Assembly (NCBI GenBank): GCA_902544085.1
Contig: CACCAP010000005.1
Span: 62,001-126,000, forward strand
Source of the DNA: an uncultured Bacteroidota bacterium
Lineage (GTDB): Bacteria; Bacteroidota; Bacteroidia; Flavobacteriales; Flavobacteriaceae
Reading direction: 5' to 3'
Length of the DNA: 64,000 nucleotides
The position numbers and the translations under genes are program-made. Positions 7,170 to 16,659 of the stretch are shown here, piece by piece; within the stretch, counting starts at the first letter, position 1; the number at the start of each line of letters is the position of its first letter. The notes under the pieces were generated by a model. The model did not search any database. It worked only from the letters and a program-made list of their open reading frames with translations, and was not told the DNA's origin.

Positions 7170-8468
7170 ATGAGGTATTTAATTTTAATCCTTTTTATAA
7201 TTTCTTGTAGCTATGAGAAATATGAATCATCTGATCAACCACCTCTTGCAGGTGAGTGTACAAACGGTTTTTCCACGTACACTATAAACGGAGAAGATGT
7301 CCAATTTGAATGCAATTATTATGACCTTCTTGGTTATGTTTCTTTAGATCAAATGGATGCAAATTCTGGTAATGACTGCTGGGGATGGACGGACCCACTA
7401 ACTGGTAAGGAATATGCACTGATGGGACTTGATAATGGGACAGGTATAGTTGATATTTCAGACCCCTTCAATCCGAACTATTTAGGTAAAATTCCGACCG
7501 CAACATTATCAAGCACCTGGCGAGATGTAAAAGTCTTTAAAGATCACGCTTTTATCGTTAGTGAAGCAGCTGGACATGGTATGCAAATTTTTGATTTATC
7601 AAAAGTTAGAGATGTTATTGAAACTCAAGAATTTCAACCAGATTTAGTCTACGAAGGTTATGGTCATTCTCACAATATCGCAATCAATACAGAAACCGGA
7701 GTTGCCTACACTGCTGGAACCGGAAGATCTGCTTCCCCGCGAGGAATTCATGCTCTTGACATTTCAGAACCATTGTCACCAAATTTACTAATTGAATATC
7801 CAGAATTTGGATATACACACGACGCTCAGATTGTTATTTACAATGGACCTGATGAGGATCACAAAGGGAAGGAAATATATGTAGGTAGTAATGAGGACAG
7901 GGTTGTCTTTGTAGACGTATCCGATAAATCCAGTCCTGTTTTAATAAGTGAATTTTTTTACGACCATCAGTATACACACCAAGCCTGGCTCACTGAAGAT
8001 CATAGATTTTTATTAATGGGTGACGAATTGGATGAAATTGATAGTTCAGGTGCTCTTGTAAACAAGACAAGAACGATTATCATAGATTTACAAAATATGG
8101 ATGAGCCGAAAAGACATTTTGATTATGTTTCAGAAACTGACGCCATTGACCACAATGGATATGTTAATGGTTCAAAATTTTATTTAGCAAGCTACACATC
8201 TGGTTTGAGGGTGATTGACATATTAAATATTGGACAAAAATCAATTAAAGAGATTGGGTATTTTGATACACATCCACATGAATCACACAATAAGGGTATT
8301 GTTAATAATCAAAGGTCAGGGGATCCAGGCGGTCATGTTGGGATAAAAGGTAATAATAGTCCATTTTTCAATGGAGCTTGGAGTGTTTATCCATACTTTC
8401 AAAGCAGGAATATTATTATTAGTGATATAAACTTAGGTCTATTTATAGTCAGAAAAAGTACCAATTGA
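7170..8468 (+). CDS. LVIVD-repeat lipoprotein (choice-of-anchor B type)
   Basis: A 432-residue protein starting with a lipoprotein signal (MRYLILILFIISC, lipidation Cys at residue 13). The rest is a beta-propeller-like series of LVIVD-type repeats (GTGIVDISDPFNPNYLG, GMQIFDLSKVRD, HALDISEPLSPN, RVVFVDVSDKSSP, GLRVIDILN). This matches the choice-of-anchor B family, whose members carry either a lipobox or a C-terminal sorting tail; this one has the lipobox form. Expected location is the outer membrane or periplasm; ligand unknown. It lies between the opposite-strand peptide/surface-protein locus and tuf, in tuf's orientation, and has its own upstream AT-rich region. Confidence 0.85.
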   Translation: MRYLILILFIISCSYEKYESSDQPPLAGECTNGFSTYTINGEDVQFECNYYDLLGYVSLDQMDANSGNDCWGWTDPLTGKEYALMGLDNGTGIVDISDPFNPNYLGKIPTATLSSTWRDVKVFKDHAFIVSEAAGHGMQIFDLSKVRDVIETQEFQPDLVYEGYGHSHNIAINTETGVAYTAGTGRSASPRGIHALDISEPLSPNLLIEYPEFGYTHDAQIVIYNGPDEDHKGKEIYVGSNEDRVVFVDVSDKSSPVLISEFFYDHQYTHQAWLTEDHRFLLMGDELDEIDSSGALVNKTRTIIIDLQNMDEPKRHFDYVSETDAIDHNGYVNGSKFYLASYTSGLRVIDILNIGQKSIKEIGYFDTHPHESHNKGIVNNQRSGDPGGHVGIKGNNSPFFNGAWSVYPYFQSRNIIISDINLGLFIVRKSTN

Positions 8469-8519
8469 TATTGTCAATTTTCCTCTTGAAAACATAAATT
8501 TTTTAAAAAAAAATATAAA

Positions 8520-8552
8520 TTGTTTTTTTTGAGTATAAAATTATTATATTTG
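8520..8552 (+). promoter_or_regulatory. tuf promoter
   Basis: TTG at 8520-8522 is followed after 22 bases by TATATTTG at 8545-8552, a perfect Bacteroidetes -7 element. The expected start is near 8560, giving a leader of about 20 bases. Its presence right before tuf means the tuf operon does not depend on the upstream tRNA promoter. Confidence 0.8.
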
Positions 8553-8581
8553 CGCGCGTTTATAAACAAAATCTTAAAATT

Positions 8582-9769
8582 ATGGCCAAGGAAACTTTCG
8601 ATCGTTCCAAACCTCATTTAAATATAGGTACTATTGGACACGTTGATCACGGAAAAACTACTCTTACAGCAGCTATTACTAAAGTTCTTGCAGATCAAGG
8701 GCTATCTGAATCAAAAAGTTTTGATCAGATTGATAATGCTCCTGAAGAAAAAGAAAGAGGTATTACAATTAACACCTCTCACGTTGAATATCAAACTGCA
8801 ACTAGACATTACGCTCATGTTGATTGTCCAGGACACGCAGATTATGTAAAAAACATGGTAACTGGTGCAGCTCAAATGGATGGTGCAATACTCGTTGTTG
8901 CAGCCACTGATGGACCAATGCCACAAACTAGAGAACACATTTTATTAGGAAGACAAGTAGGTATTCCAAGGATTGTTGTTTTCTTAAATAAAGCAGATCA
9001 AGTTGATGATGAAGAACTACTTGAGCTTGTTGAAATGGAAGTAAGAGAATTATTAAGCTTCTATGAATATGATGGCGATAATGGTCCTGTTGTTCTTGGT
9101 TCTGCACTAGGGGCTCTGAACGGAGAAGCTAAATGGGTAGAATCTGTATCTAAACTAATGGAATCAGTTGACTCATGGATTGAATTACCTAAAAGAGATG
9201 TTGATAAAGACTTTTTAATGCCAATTGAGGATGTATTTTCAATCACAGGTAGAGGTACAGTAGCAACTGGTAGAATTGAAACAGGTGTTGCTAATACTGG
9301 TGATGCCGTTGATATAATCGGAATGGGTGCTGAAAAGCTCGCCTCTACTGTTACAGGTGTTGAAATGTTTAGAAAAATTCTAGACAGAGGTGAAGCTGGT
9401 GATAATGTTGGTATATTACTTAGAGGTATTGAAAAAACTGACATTCGAAGAGGAATGGTTATTTGTAAGCCTGGATCTGTGAAACCTCACAAGAAATTTA
9501 AAGCTGAAGTTTATATTTTGAAAAAGGAAGAAGGAGGAAGACATACTCCATTCCACAACAATTATAGACCTCAGTTTTATGTTAGAACCACAGACGTAAC
9601 TGGTAACATTGAGCTTCCAAGTGGAGTTGAAATGGTAATGCCAGGTGATAACCTTACTATTACGGTTGATCTAATTTCTCCAATTGCATGTAGTGTTGGA
9701 CTTAGATTTGCCATCAGAGAAGGTGGTAGAACTGTAGGTGCAGGTCAGGTAACAGAAATTATTGAATAA
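8582..9769 (+). CDS. tuf: Elongation factor Tu
   Basis: A 395-residue protein that brings aminoacyl-tRNA to the ribosome in a GTP-dependent manner. All GTPase motifs are present: GHVDHGKTT (G1), DCPGH (G3) and NKAD (G4). The C-terminal beta-barrel domains are complete, with the usual ending ([16 protein letters not shown]). Length and sequence are normal for Bacteroidetes. Strong promoter upstream; tRNA-Trp, secE, nusG and the ribosomal protein genes follow in the conserved order. Confidence 0.99.
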   Translation: MAKETFDRSKPHLNIGTIGHVDHGKTTLTAAITKVLADQGLSESKSFDQIDNAPEEKERGITINTSHVEYQTATRHYAHVDCPGHADYVKNMVTGAAQMDGAILVVAATDGPMPQTREHILLGRQVGIPRIVVFLNKADQVDDEELLELVEMEVRELLSFYEYDGDNGPVVLGSALGALNGEAKWVESVSKLMESVDSWIELPKRDVDKDFLMPIEDVFSITGRGTVATGRIETGVANTGDAVDIIGMGAEKLASTVTGVEMFRKILDRGEAGDNVGILLRGIEKTDIRRGMVICKPGSVKPHKKFKAEVYILKKEEGGRHTPFHNNYRPQFYVRTTDVTGNIELPSGVEMVMPGDNLTITVDLISPIACSVGLRFAIREGGRTVGAGQVTEIIE

Positions 9770-9774
9770 TACGT

Positions 9775-9802
9775 TTAATTTCCAAATTTTTATTTGGAAT
9801 TA
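9775..9802 (+). other. Hairpin between tuf and tRNA-Trp
   Basis: TTAATTTCCAAAT and ATTTGGAATTAA form a stem of about 12 pairs with one bulged T and a short T loop. No T-run follows directly, so it may be an RNA processing or partial attenuation signal rather than a full terminator. Confidence 0.5.
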
Positions 9803-9824
9803 AGCAGGTTTGATAAGACTCCGA

Positions 9825-9897
9825 ACGGGTTTAGCTCAGTTGGTAGAGCACTGGTCTCCAAAACCAGGTGTCGGGAGTTCGAGTCTCTCAACCCGTG
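9825..9897 (+). tRNA. tRNA-Trp (CCA)
   Basis: Acceptor ACGGGTT pairs with AACCCGT, discriminator G. Anticodon stem CTGGT/ACCAG has loop CTCCAAA, giving anticodon CCA. It is placed between tuf and secE, its conserved position in Bacteroidetes. Confidence 0.97.
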
Positions 9898-9909
9898 CAA
9901 ACTGATAAT

Positions 9910-10101
9910 ATGGGAAGCATAGTCAATTATATTAAGGATTCATTTGGTGAGTTAAGAGATCATGTCAAATGGACGCCTATAGCAGAACTACAGAAGATGA
10001 CTCTAGTTGTTGTTGTCTTCTCTGTTATTTTTGCTTTGATCATATGGCTTGCCGACACTATACTTTCGGAGGTGTTTAAAATTTATTTTAACCTTTTATA
10101 A
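9910..10101 (+). CDS. secE: Preprotein translocase subunit SecE
   Basis: A 63-residue membrane subunit of the SecYEG channel. The ATG at 9910, 12 bases after tRNA-Trp, is chosen because any earlier in-frame start would lie inside the tRNA. One transmembrane segment (about residues 31-52, MTLVVVVFSVIFALIIWLAD) follows the amphipathic SecE stretch (YIKDSFGELRDHVKWTPIAEL). nusG starts on the next base after the stop. Confidence 0.96.
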   Translation: MGSIVNYIKDSFGELRDHVKWTPIAELQKMTLVVVVFSVIFALIIWLADTILSEVFKIYFNLL

Positions 10102-10653
10102 ATGAGTGAAGTTCAAGAAAAAAAGTGGTACGTTGTTAGGGCTATTAGTGGGCAGGAAAATAAAATTAAGACTTTTATTGATAATGAAGTTAATCGCCTT
10201 AATCTCAAAAGTTTTGTTGAAGAAGTCATCGTGCCAACTCAAAAGGTTATACAAATCAGAAATGGAAAAAAGGTCAGTAAGGAAAAAGTTTATTTCCCTG
10301 GATATATAATGGTTAAGGCAAATTTGACAGGAGAAATTCCGCACATAATTAGGTCATTTCCAAATATCTTAGGTTTCTTAGGCGAAACAAAGGGAGGTGA
10401 TCCAATTCCTTTAAGACCTACTGAGGTTAGTAGGATGCTTGGAAAAGTTGATGAGTTAGCAATGGAAGGTGAAAATATCGCTATACCCTTTACAGTTGGT
10501 GAAAATATTAAAGTTATTGATGGGCCTTTTAATGGTTTCAATGGAAACATTGAAAAGGTGATTGAAGAAAAAAGAAAGTTAGAAGTTATGGTAAAAATTT
10601 TTGGACGTAAAACTCCACTAGAGTTATCATACATGCAGGTAGAAAAAATATAA
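10102..10653 (+). CDS. nusG: Transcription termination/antitermination protein NusG
   Basis: A 183-residue protein. The N-terminal NGN domain begins WYVVRAISGQENKIK, contains VYFPGYIMVKA and runs to about residue 120. A C-terminal KOW domain follows (GENIKVIDGPFNGFNG, ending SYMQVEKI). It binds RNA polymerase and couples transcription to translation or Rho. It starts on the base after the secE stop, so the two are translationally coupled. rplK follows after 55 bases. Confidence 0.98.
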   Translation: MSEVQEKKWYVVRAISGQENKIKTFIDNEVNRLNLKSFVEEVIVPTQKVIQIRNGKKVSKEKVYFPGYIMVKANLTGEIPHIIRSFPNILGFLGETKGGDPIPLRPTEVSRMLGKVDELAMEGENIAIPFTVGENIKVIDGPFNGFNGNIEKVIEEKRKLEVMVKIFGRKTPLELSYMQVEKI

Positions 10654-10708
10654 TTGTTACGATTAATTAACTCTGATAGCTTCCACATTTGGAGTTTAAA
10701 TTATAAAG

Positions 10709-11146
10709 ATGGCAAAAGAAGTACAAAAGGTATTGAAATTGCAGATTAGAGGAGGTGCAGCTAATCCCTCACCCCCTGTTGGTCCCGCCTTGGGAGCTGC
10801 TGGTGTCAATATAATGGAGTTTTGTAAGCAATTCAACTCTAGAACACAGGACAAACCTGGCAAGGTAGTTCCAGTAGTAATTTCTGTATTTGCAGACAAA
10901 TCATTTGAGTTTGTAATAAAAACACCTCCAGCAGCAGCTCAACTCTTAGAGGCAGCTAAGGTGAAAAAAGGTTCATCTGAGCCTAACAGAGCAAAGGTTG
11001 CTTCTGTAACATGGGATCAGGTTCGAAAAATAGCCGAAGATAAAATGCAAGACTTAAATGCTTTTACGGTAGAGTCAGCTATGAAAATGGTTGCTGGTAC
11101 TGCAAGATCTATGGGGCTCAATGTTAAGGGACAATCACCATTTTAA
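10709..11146 (+). CDS. rplK: 50S ribosomal protein L11
   Basis: A 145-residue L11 with the typical N-terminus ([20 protein letters not shown]) and the C-terminal 23S rRNA-binding domain ending [12 protein letters not shown]. It forms the GTPase-associated centre with L10 and L7/L12, encoded just downstream. Length is normal. The gap to rplA is 13 bases, so they are co-transcribed. Confidence 0.98.
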   Translation: MAKEVQKVLKLQIRGGAANPSPPVGPALGAAGVNIMEFCKQFNSRTQDKPGKVVPVVISVFADKSFEFVIKTPPAAAQLLEAAKVKKGSSEPNRAKVASVTWDQVRKIAEDKMQDLNAFTVESAMKMVAGTARSMGLNVKGQSPF

Positions 11147-11159
11147 AATTTGATCACAA

Positions 11160-11849
11160 ATGGCAAAATTGACTAAAAATAGAAAAGAATCGTTGACAAA
11201 ATTTGAAACTGAAAAACTTTACAGTTTGAAAGAAGCATCAGATGTTATTAAGAGTTTTTCAAAACTTAAGTTTGATTCGACTGTTGATTTAGCTGTAAAT
11301 TTAGGTGTTGATCCTAAAAAAGCAGATCAAAATGTCAGAGGAATTGTTTCACTCCCTAATGGTACTGGAAAGGATGTTAAGGTTCTTGCCTTAGTAACAC
11401 CCGATAAAGAAGAAGAAGCCAAAAAATCTGGAGCTGATTTTGTAGGATTAGATGAGTATTTAAACAAAATTAAAGACGGATGGACAGATGTTGACGTCAT
11501 AATAACCATGCCAAGTGTTATGGGAAAGCTTGGCCCGCTTGGAAAAATTTTAGGTCCCAGAGGTTTAATGCCTAACCCAAAGACCGGTACAGTCACCATG
11601 AATATTGGTAAGGCTGTTCAAGAAACTAAAGCTGGAAAGATTGATTATAAGGTCGATAAAAATGGGACAGTTCATGTAGCAATAGGAAAAGTTTCATTTT
11701 CGTCTGAAAAAATCTTTCAGAATGCAAAAGAAGTATTGGATAATATTGTTAAGATTAAACCATCATCTTCGAAAGGAATTTATATGAAAAGTATTTTCAT
11801 GTCTAGTACCATGAGTCCAGGTATAAAAATTGATACTAATAGTTTTTAG
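11160..11849 (+). CDS. rplA: 50S ribosomal protein L1
   Basis: A 229-residue L1, the stalk protein contacting E-site tRNA. The signature [20 protein letters not shown] and [13 protein letters not shown] are present at about residues 120-160. The next gene (rplJ) starts only two bases after the stop. The separate L10-binding leader known from proteobacteria therefore cannot sit between them; any such control would have to lie in coding sequence or upstream. Confidence 0.98.
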   Translation: MAKLTKNRKESLTKFETEKLYSLKEASDVIKSFSKLKFDSTVDLAVNLGVDPKKADQNVRGIVSLPNGTGKDVKVLALVTPDKEEEAKKSGADFVGLDEYLNKIKDGWTDVDVIITMPSVMGKLGPLGKILGPRGLMPNPKTGTVTMNIGKAVQETKAGKIDYKVDKNGTVHVAIGKVSFSSEKIFQNAKEVLDNIVKIKPSSSKGIYMKSIFMSSTMSPGIKIDTNSF

Positions 11850-11851
11850 GA

Positions 11852-12376
11852 ATGAAAAAAGATCAAAAACAAAATATTATTGATTCAATCAAGACAGAAC
11901 TTGATTCAACATCTACAATATATATTACTGATTGCTCAGGTTTAGATGCTATTTCTACATCAAAATTAAGAAGAGAGTGTTTTAAATCTAACATAAAGCT
12001 TTCTGTTGTAAAGAATACTCTTCTGGCAAGAGCAATGGATGATGTAGATAAGGATTTTGGTGACTTAAAATCTCAATTAAAAGGAAACACTGCTTTGATG
12101 TTTTCGGATACTGGTAATGCTCCAGCAAAAGTTATTAAAAAATTTAGAAAAAACTTTGAAAAGCCCATATTGAAAGGCGCTTTCATTGAAGAATCTATTT
12201 ACATTGGTGATGATGTATTGGATTCTCTAGTTGATATTAAATCTAAGGAGGAATTAATTGGCGAAGTTATAACACTTCTTCAATCTCCTGCTAAGAATTT
12301 AATTTCTGCTCTCAAATCGAGTGGAACTAAACTCAGTGGTGTCATTAAGGCACTTTCTGAAAAAGATGATAAATAA
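11852..12376 (+). CDS. rplJ: 50S ribosomal protein L10
   Basis: A 174-residue L10, which anchors L7/L12 dimers to 23S rRNA. The N-terminal RNA-binding part (YITDCSGLDAISTSKLRREC) and the C-terminal helix that binds L12 (LISALKSSGTKLSGVIKALSE) are present. It begins two bases after rplA and is followed by rplL after 15 bases. Confidence 0.98.
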   Translation: MKKDQKQNIIDSIKTELDSTSTIYITDCSGLDAISTSKLRRECFKSNIKLSVVKNTLLARAMDDVDKDFGDLKSQLKGNTALMFSDTGNAPAKVIKKFRKNFEKPILKGAFIEESIYIGDDVLDSLVDIKSKEELIGEVITLLQSPAKNLISALKSSGTKLSGVIKALSEKDDK

Positions 12377-12391
12377 TTAAAATTAAATAAT

Positions 12392-12775
12392 ATGGCAGAT
12401 TTAAAAGATTTTGCAGATAAATTGGTAAACTTAACAGTTAAGGAAGTAAATGAACTTGCTGATATTTTAAAAGAAGAATATGGAATAGAGCCTGCAGCTG
12501 CAGCTGCAGTTGCAGTTGCTGGACCCGCTGGTGGAGCTGGTGGAGCTGAAGCAGCTGAAGAAAAAAGTGAATTTACTGTTGTGTTAAAAGCAGCTGGCGG
12601 AGCAAAACTGGCGGTTGTAAAGTTAGTTAAAGAGCTTACAGGCCTTGGCTTAAAAGAAGCGAAGGATCTTGTAGACAATGCACCTAGCAATATCAAAGAG
12701 GATATTGGTAAGGATGAAGCTGAGGGTATGAAAAAATCCCTGGAAGAAGCTGGTGCTGAGGTTGAATTAAAGTAA
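12392..12775 (+). CDS. rplL: 50S ribosomal protein L7/L12
   Basis: A 127-residue stalk protein. It has an N-terminal dimerisation domain, an Ala/Gly-rich hinge (about residues 35-55) and a C-terminal factor-binding domain ([20 protein letters not shown], then [14 protein letters not shown]). It recruits translation GTPases such as the EF-Tu encoded upstream. A 67-base gap separates it from rpoB; no clear hairpin is visible there. Confidence 0.98.
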   Translation: MADLKDFADKLVNLTVKEVNELADILKEEYGIEPAAAAAVAVAGPAGGAGGAEAAEEKSEFTVVLKAAGGAKLAVVKLVKELTGLGLKEAKDLVDNAPSNIKEDIGKDEAEGMKKSLEEAGAEVELK

Positions 12776-12842
12776 TTCCCTCAATTGTCGATTACCTTGC
12801 ACGGGTATTTTAAATGTATTCTTTAACTAAACTTTAAAATTA

Positions 12843-15800
12843 ATGAGTTATAATAGTAGAAAAAATTTCGCAACATCCTCTGATATTCCTGATTATCCAG
12901 ATTTTCTAGATATTCAGGTGAAGTCTTTTAGAGACTTCTTTCAATTAGAAACAAAGTCTGATGAAAGAAGTGATGAGGGTTTATATAAAACTTTTTTGGA
13001 GAATTTTCCGATTTCTGACGCAAGAAATCAATTTGTTCTTGAATTTATAGATTACTTTGTCGATCCACCCAGATACTCAGTTCATGAGTGTATCGAAAGA
13101 GGATTAACTTACAGTGTTCCTCTAAAAGCTAGGCTTAAACTCTATTGTACAGATCCTGAACATGAGGACTTTGAAACCATTGTGCAAGATGTATACTTGG
13201 GTGTTATTCCATACATGACTAAAAGCGGTACCTTCATAATTAATGGTGCTGAGAGAGTTGTTGTATCTCAATTACACAGATCACCAGGTGTGTTTTTTGG
13301 GCAATCTTTCCATGCTAATGGTACAAAACTTTATTCTGCTAGAGTAATACCGTTCAAAGGGTCCTGGATTGAGTTTTCATCTGATATAAATGGTGTGATG
13401 TATGCCTACATAGATAGAAAGAAAAAATTACCTGTCACAACTCTACTTCGTACAATTGGCTATGAAAGAGATAAAGATATTTTAGAAATATTTGGTCTTG
13501 CAGAAGAAGTTAAAGTCTCAAAAGCAGGGTTAAAAAAAATAGTAGGAAGAAAACTAGCAGCTCGTGTACTTAACACTTGGTATGAAGATTTTGTGGACGA
13601 GGATACTGGTGAAGTTATTTCAATTGAAAGAAATGAAGTTATTCTTGATAGGGATACAATAATTGATAAAGAAAATATTGATAAAATTTTAGAATCAAAT
13701 ACAAAAACTGTTTTAATTAATAAATTGGAAGATGATAATTCGGAATACTCAATCATTCACAATACTTTACAAAAAGATCCAACCAACACCGAAAAAGAAG
13801 CTGTTGAACATGTTTATAGACAATTGAGAAATGCTGAGCCACCTGACGAAGAAACTGCCCGAGGAATTATAGATAAACTCTTTTTCTCAGATCAAAGATA
13901 TAATCTTGGTGAGGTAGGAAGATATAGAATGAACAAAAAACTAGGTTTAAACATTGATATGGAAAACTTAGTTTTAACTAAAGAAGATATAATTACAATA
14001 ATAAAATTTCTGATTGAACTGATTAATTCAAAGTCTGAAATTGATGATATTGATCACCTATCTAACAGAAGAGTAAGGACAGTTGGTGAACAACTTTCAG
14101 GTCAATTTGGTGTAGGTCTTTCTCGAATGGCGCGTACAATTAGAGAGAGGATGAATGTTAGAGATAATGAGGTCTTTACTCCAATTGACTTAATTAATGC
14201 AAAAACATTATCGTCTGTAATCAATACTTTCTTTGGTACTAATCAGTTATCACAGTTTATGGATCAAACGAATCCATTGGCAGAACTGACTCACAAAAGA
14301 AGATTATCTGCACTTGGACCAGGAGGTCTTTCAAGAGAAAGAGCAGGATTTGAAGTCCGTGATGTTCACTATACTCATTATGGAAGATTATGTCCTATTG
14401 AAACACCTGAGGGGCCTAACATTGGGTTAATTTCATCATTGAGTGTTTTCGCTAAGGTTAATAACCTTGGATTTATTGAAACACCTTACAGAAAAGTTGA
14501 TAATGGTAAAATTGACATTAATGATTTTAAGTATTTATCAGCAGAGGAAGAGGAAGGAAAACTAATAACCCAGGCTAACATTGAAAGGTCCAAAGATGGA
14601 AAAATATTAGCTGATAAAGTTATTGCACGTTTAGAGGCTGATTATCCTGTTGTTGAACCAAAAGATGTTGACTATATTGATGTTGCTCCCAACCAAATAG
14701 CATCCATATCAGCTTCATTAATTCCTTTTTTAGAACATGATGATGCAAACCGTGCGTTGATGGGATCTAATATGATGAGGCAGTCGGTTCCTCTCATGAA
14801 GCCTGAAAGTCCGATTGTTGGAACAGGCCTTGAAAAACAAGTTGCCAGCGACTCCAGAGTATTACTAAATGCTGAGACCAATGGTACAGTAACCTATGTT
14901 GATTCGGAGAAAATTATTATAAAATATGAAAAGTCAAAAGACGAGAAACTAGTTTCGTTTGACGCAGATGAAGTTGTTTATGATTTAATTAAATTCAGAA
15001 AAACAAACCAAGGTACATGTATTAATCTGAAACCAATTGTAAAAAAAGGTGAAAAAGTGACAAGGGGACAAGTTCTGTGCGAGGGTTATGCAACCTCTGC
15101 TGGTGAACTGGCTCTAGGAAGAAACCTTAAGGTAGCATTTATGCCCTGGAAAGGTTATAACTTTGAAGATGCAATCGTCATCTCTGAAAAAGTTGTAAGA
15201 GAAGATTTTTTTACCTCAATCCACATTGATGAATACTCACTTGAGGTTAGAGATACAAAGTTAGGTATGGAAGAACTGACTAGTGATATTCCTAACGTAA
15301 GTGAAGAAGCCACAACTGATTTAGATGAAAATGGTATGATAAGAATAGGTGCAGAAGTCAAGTCAGGAGATATACTTATAGGTAAAATTACTCCAAAAGG
15401 AGAGTCAGATCCAACTCCGGAAGAAAAGCTATTGAGAGCAATTTTTGGTGATAAAGCTGGAGATGTAAAAGATGCATCTTTAAAGGCTCCACCATCTCTC
15501 AAGGGAATTGTTATAGACAAAAAATTATTTACTAGAACAATTAAGGATAAGAGAAGGAGAAGTGAGGACAAGGAATTATTAAAGAATCTTGAATTAAAAT
15601 ATGATAAGTTGTTCGATGAACTTAAAAGAAAACTTGTTGAGAAATTATATTCAATGCTGAGTGGCAAAACATGCCAAGGAGTATTTAATGATCTTGGTGA
15701 GGAATTAATTCCCAAGGGTAAAAAGTATACCCAAAAATTGCTTAATGAAGTTGACGACTATTCTCATCTTGCTCAAGCTAATTGGAGTGTTGACAAAAAA

Positions 15801-16646
15801 ATTAATTCCCTAGCAAAAACATTATTACATAATTACAAAATTAAAGAAAATGATTTGCAAGGTATGTTGCGAAGAGAAAAATTTACTATCACTGTTGGTG
15901 ATGAACTTCCCTCTGGAATAATGAAATTGGCAAAGGTCTACATTGCAAAGAAAAGAAAGCTTAAGGTTGGGGACAAAATGGCTGGAAGGCATGGTAATAA
16001 AGGTATTGTTGCTAGAATAGTTAGGCAGGAAGATATGCCATTTTTAGAAGATGGAACACCCGTTGATATTGTATTAAACCCGCTCGGTGTACCATCAAGA
16101 ATGAATATAGGTCAAATTTACGAAACTGTTTTGGGATGGGCAGGTATGAACTTAAAGAAAAAGTATGCCACTCCAATTTTTGATGGAGCAACCATTGATG
16201 AAATTAACGAGTTGACTGATGAAGCTGGAGTACCCAAATTTGGTCATACATTTTTGTATGATGGAGGAACAGGTGAGAGGTTTGATCAACCTGCAACCGT
16301 AGGGGTAATATACATGTTAAAGCTTGGACATATGGTTGATGATAAAATGCATTCAAGATCAATTGGTCCTTACTCATTAATTACTCAGCAACCACTTGGA
16401 GGAAAAGCTCAGTTTGGTGGTCAAAGATTTGGAGAAATGGAAGTTTGGGCCTTAGAGGCTTACGGTGCATCCAGCACACTCCAGGAAATCCTAACAATTA
16501 AATCTGATGATGTTATTGGAAGAGCAAAGGCATATGAGTCAATTGTTAAGGGAGAAAGAATGCCAGATGCGAATTTACCTGAGTCATTCAACGTATTAAT
16601 GCATGAACTAAAAGGGTTAGGTCTTGACATTAGATTAGAGGAATAA
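12843..16646 (+). CDS. rpoB: DNA-directed RNA polymerase subunit beta
   Basis: A 1267-residue beta subunit of RNA polymerase. Recognisable parts include the rifampicin-region motif [33 protein letters not shown] written in pieces here as QFMDQTNPL and [10 protein letters not shown] (about residues 475-500), [10 protein letters not shown], the catalytic-side [12 protein letters not shown] (about residue 1042), and the C-terminal [20 protein letters not shown]. Length is normal for Bacteroidetes. The 13-base gap to rpoC indicates one transcript. Confidence 0.99.
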   Translation: MSYNSRKNFATSSDIPDYPDFLDIQVKSFRDFFQLETKSDERSDEGLYKTFLENFPISDARNQFVLEFIDYFVDPPRYSVHECIERGLTYSVPLKARLKLYCTDPEHEDFETIVQDVYLGVIPYMTKSGTFIINGAERVVVSQLHRSPGVFFGQSFHANGTKLYSARVIPFKGSWIEFSSDINGVMYAYIDRKKKLPVTTLLRTIGYERDKDILEIFGLAEEVKVSKAGLKKIVGRKLAARVLNTWYEDFVDEDTGEVISIERNEVILDRDTIIDKENIDKILESNTKTVLINKLEDDNSEYSIIHNTLQKDPTNTEKEAVEHVYRQLRNAEPPDEETARGIIDKLFFSDQRYNLGEVGRYRMNKKLGLNIDMENLVLTKEDIITIIKFLIELINSKSEIDDIDHLSNRRVRTVGEQLSGQFGVGLSRMARTIRERMNVRDNEVFTPIDLINAKTLSSVINTFFGTNQLSQFMDQTNPLAELTHKRRLSALGPGGLSRERAGFEVRDVHYTHYGRLCPIETPEGPNIGLISSLSVFAKVNNLGFIETPYRKVDNGKIDINDFKYLSAEEEEGKLITQANIERSKDGKILADKVIARLEADYPVVEPKDVDYIDVAPNQIASISASLIPFLEHDDANRALMGSNMMRQSVPLMKPESPIVGTGLEKQVASDSRVLLNAETNGTVTYVDSEKIIIKYEKSKDEKLVSFDADEVVYDLIKFRKTNQGTCINLKPIVKKGEKVTRGQVLCEGYATSAGELALGRNLKVAFMPWKGYNFEDAIVISEKVVREDFFTSIHIDEYSLEVRDTKLGMEELTSDIPNVSEEATTDLDENGMIRIGAEVKSGDILIGKITPKGESDPTPEEKLLRAIFGDKAGDVKDASLKAPPSLKGIVIDKKLFTRTIKDKRRRSEDKELLKNLELKYDKLFDELKRKLVEKLYSMLSGKTCQGVFNDLGEELIPKGKKYTQKLLNEVDDYSHLAQANWSVDKKINSLAKTLLHNYKIKENDLQGMLRREKFTITVGDELPSGIMKLAKVYIAKKRKLKVGDKMAGRHGNKGIVARIVRQEDMPFLEDGTPVDIVLNPLGVPSRMNIGQIYETVLGWAGMNLKKKYATPIFDGATIDEINELTDEAGVPKFGHTFLYDGGTGERFDQPATVGVIYMLKLGHMVDDKMHSRSIGPYSLITQQPLGGKAQFGGQRFGEMEVWALEAYGASSTLQEILTIKSDDVIGRAKAYESIVKGERMPDANLPESFNVLMHELKGLGLDIRLEE

Positions 16647-16659
16647 ATAAAAACAAACA

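Noticed and set aside
9061..9444. 127-residue minus-strand frame inside tuf
   Set aside because: Complement of a highly conserved gene; no independent support.
9868..9909. Longer start for secE
   Set aside because: The extra residues would be read from within tRNA-Trp; the ATG at 9910 gives the normal SecE length.
11840..11860. L10-binding leader before rplJ
   Set aside because: Only two bases separate rplA and rplJ, so there is no room for the known proteobacterial structure.
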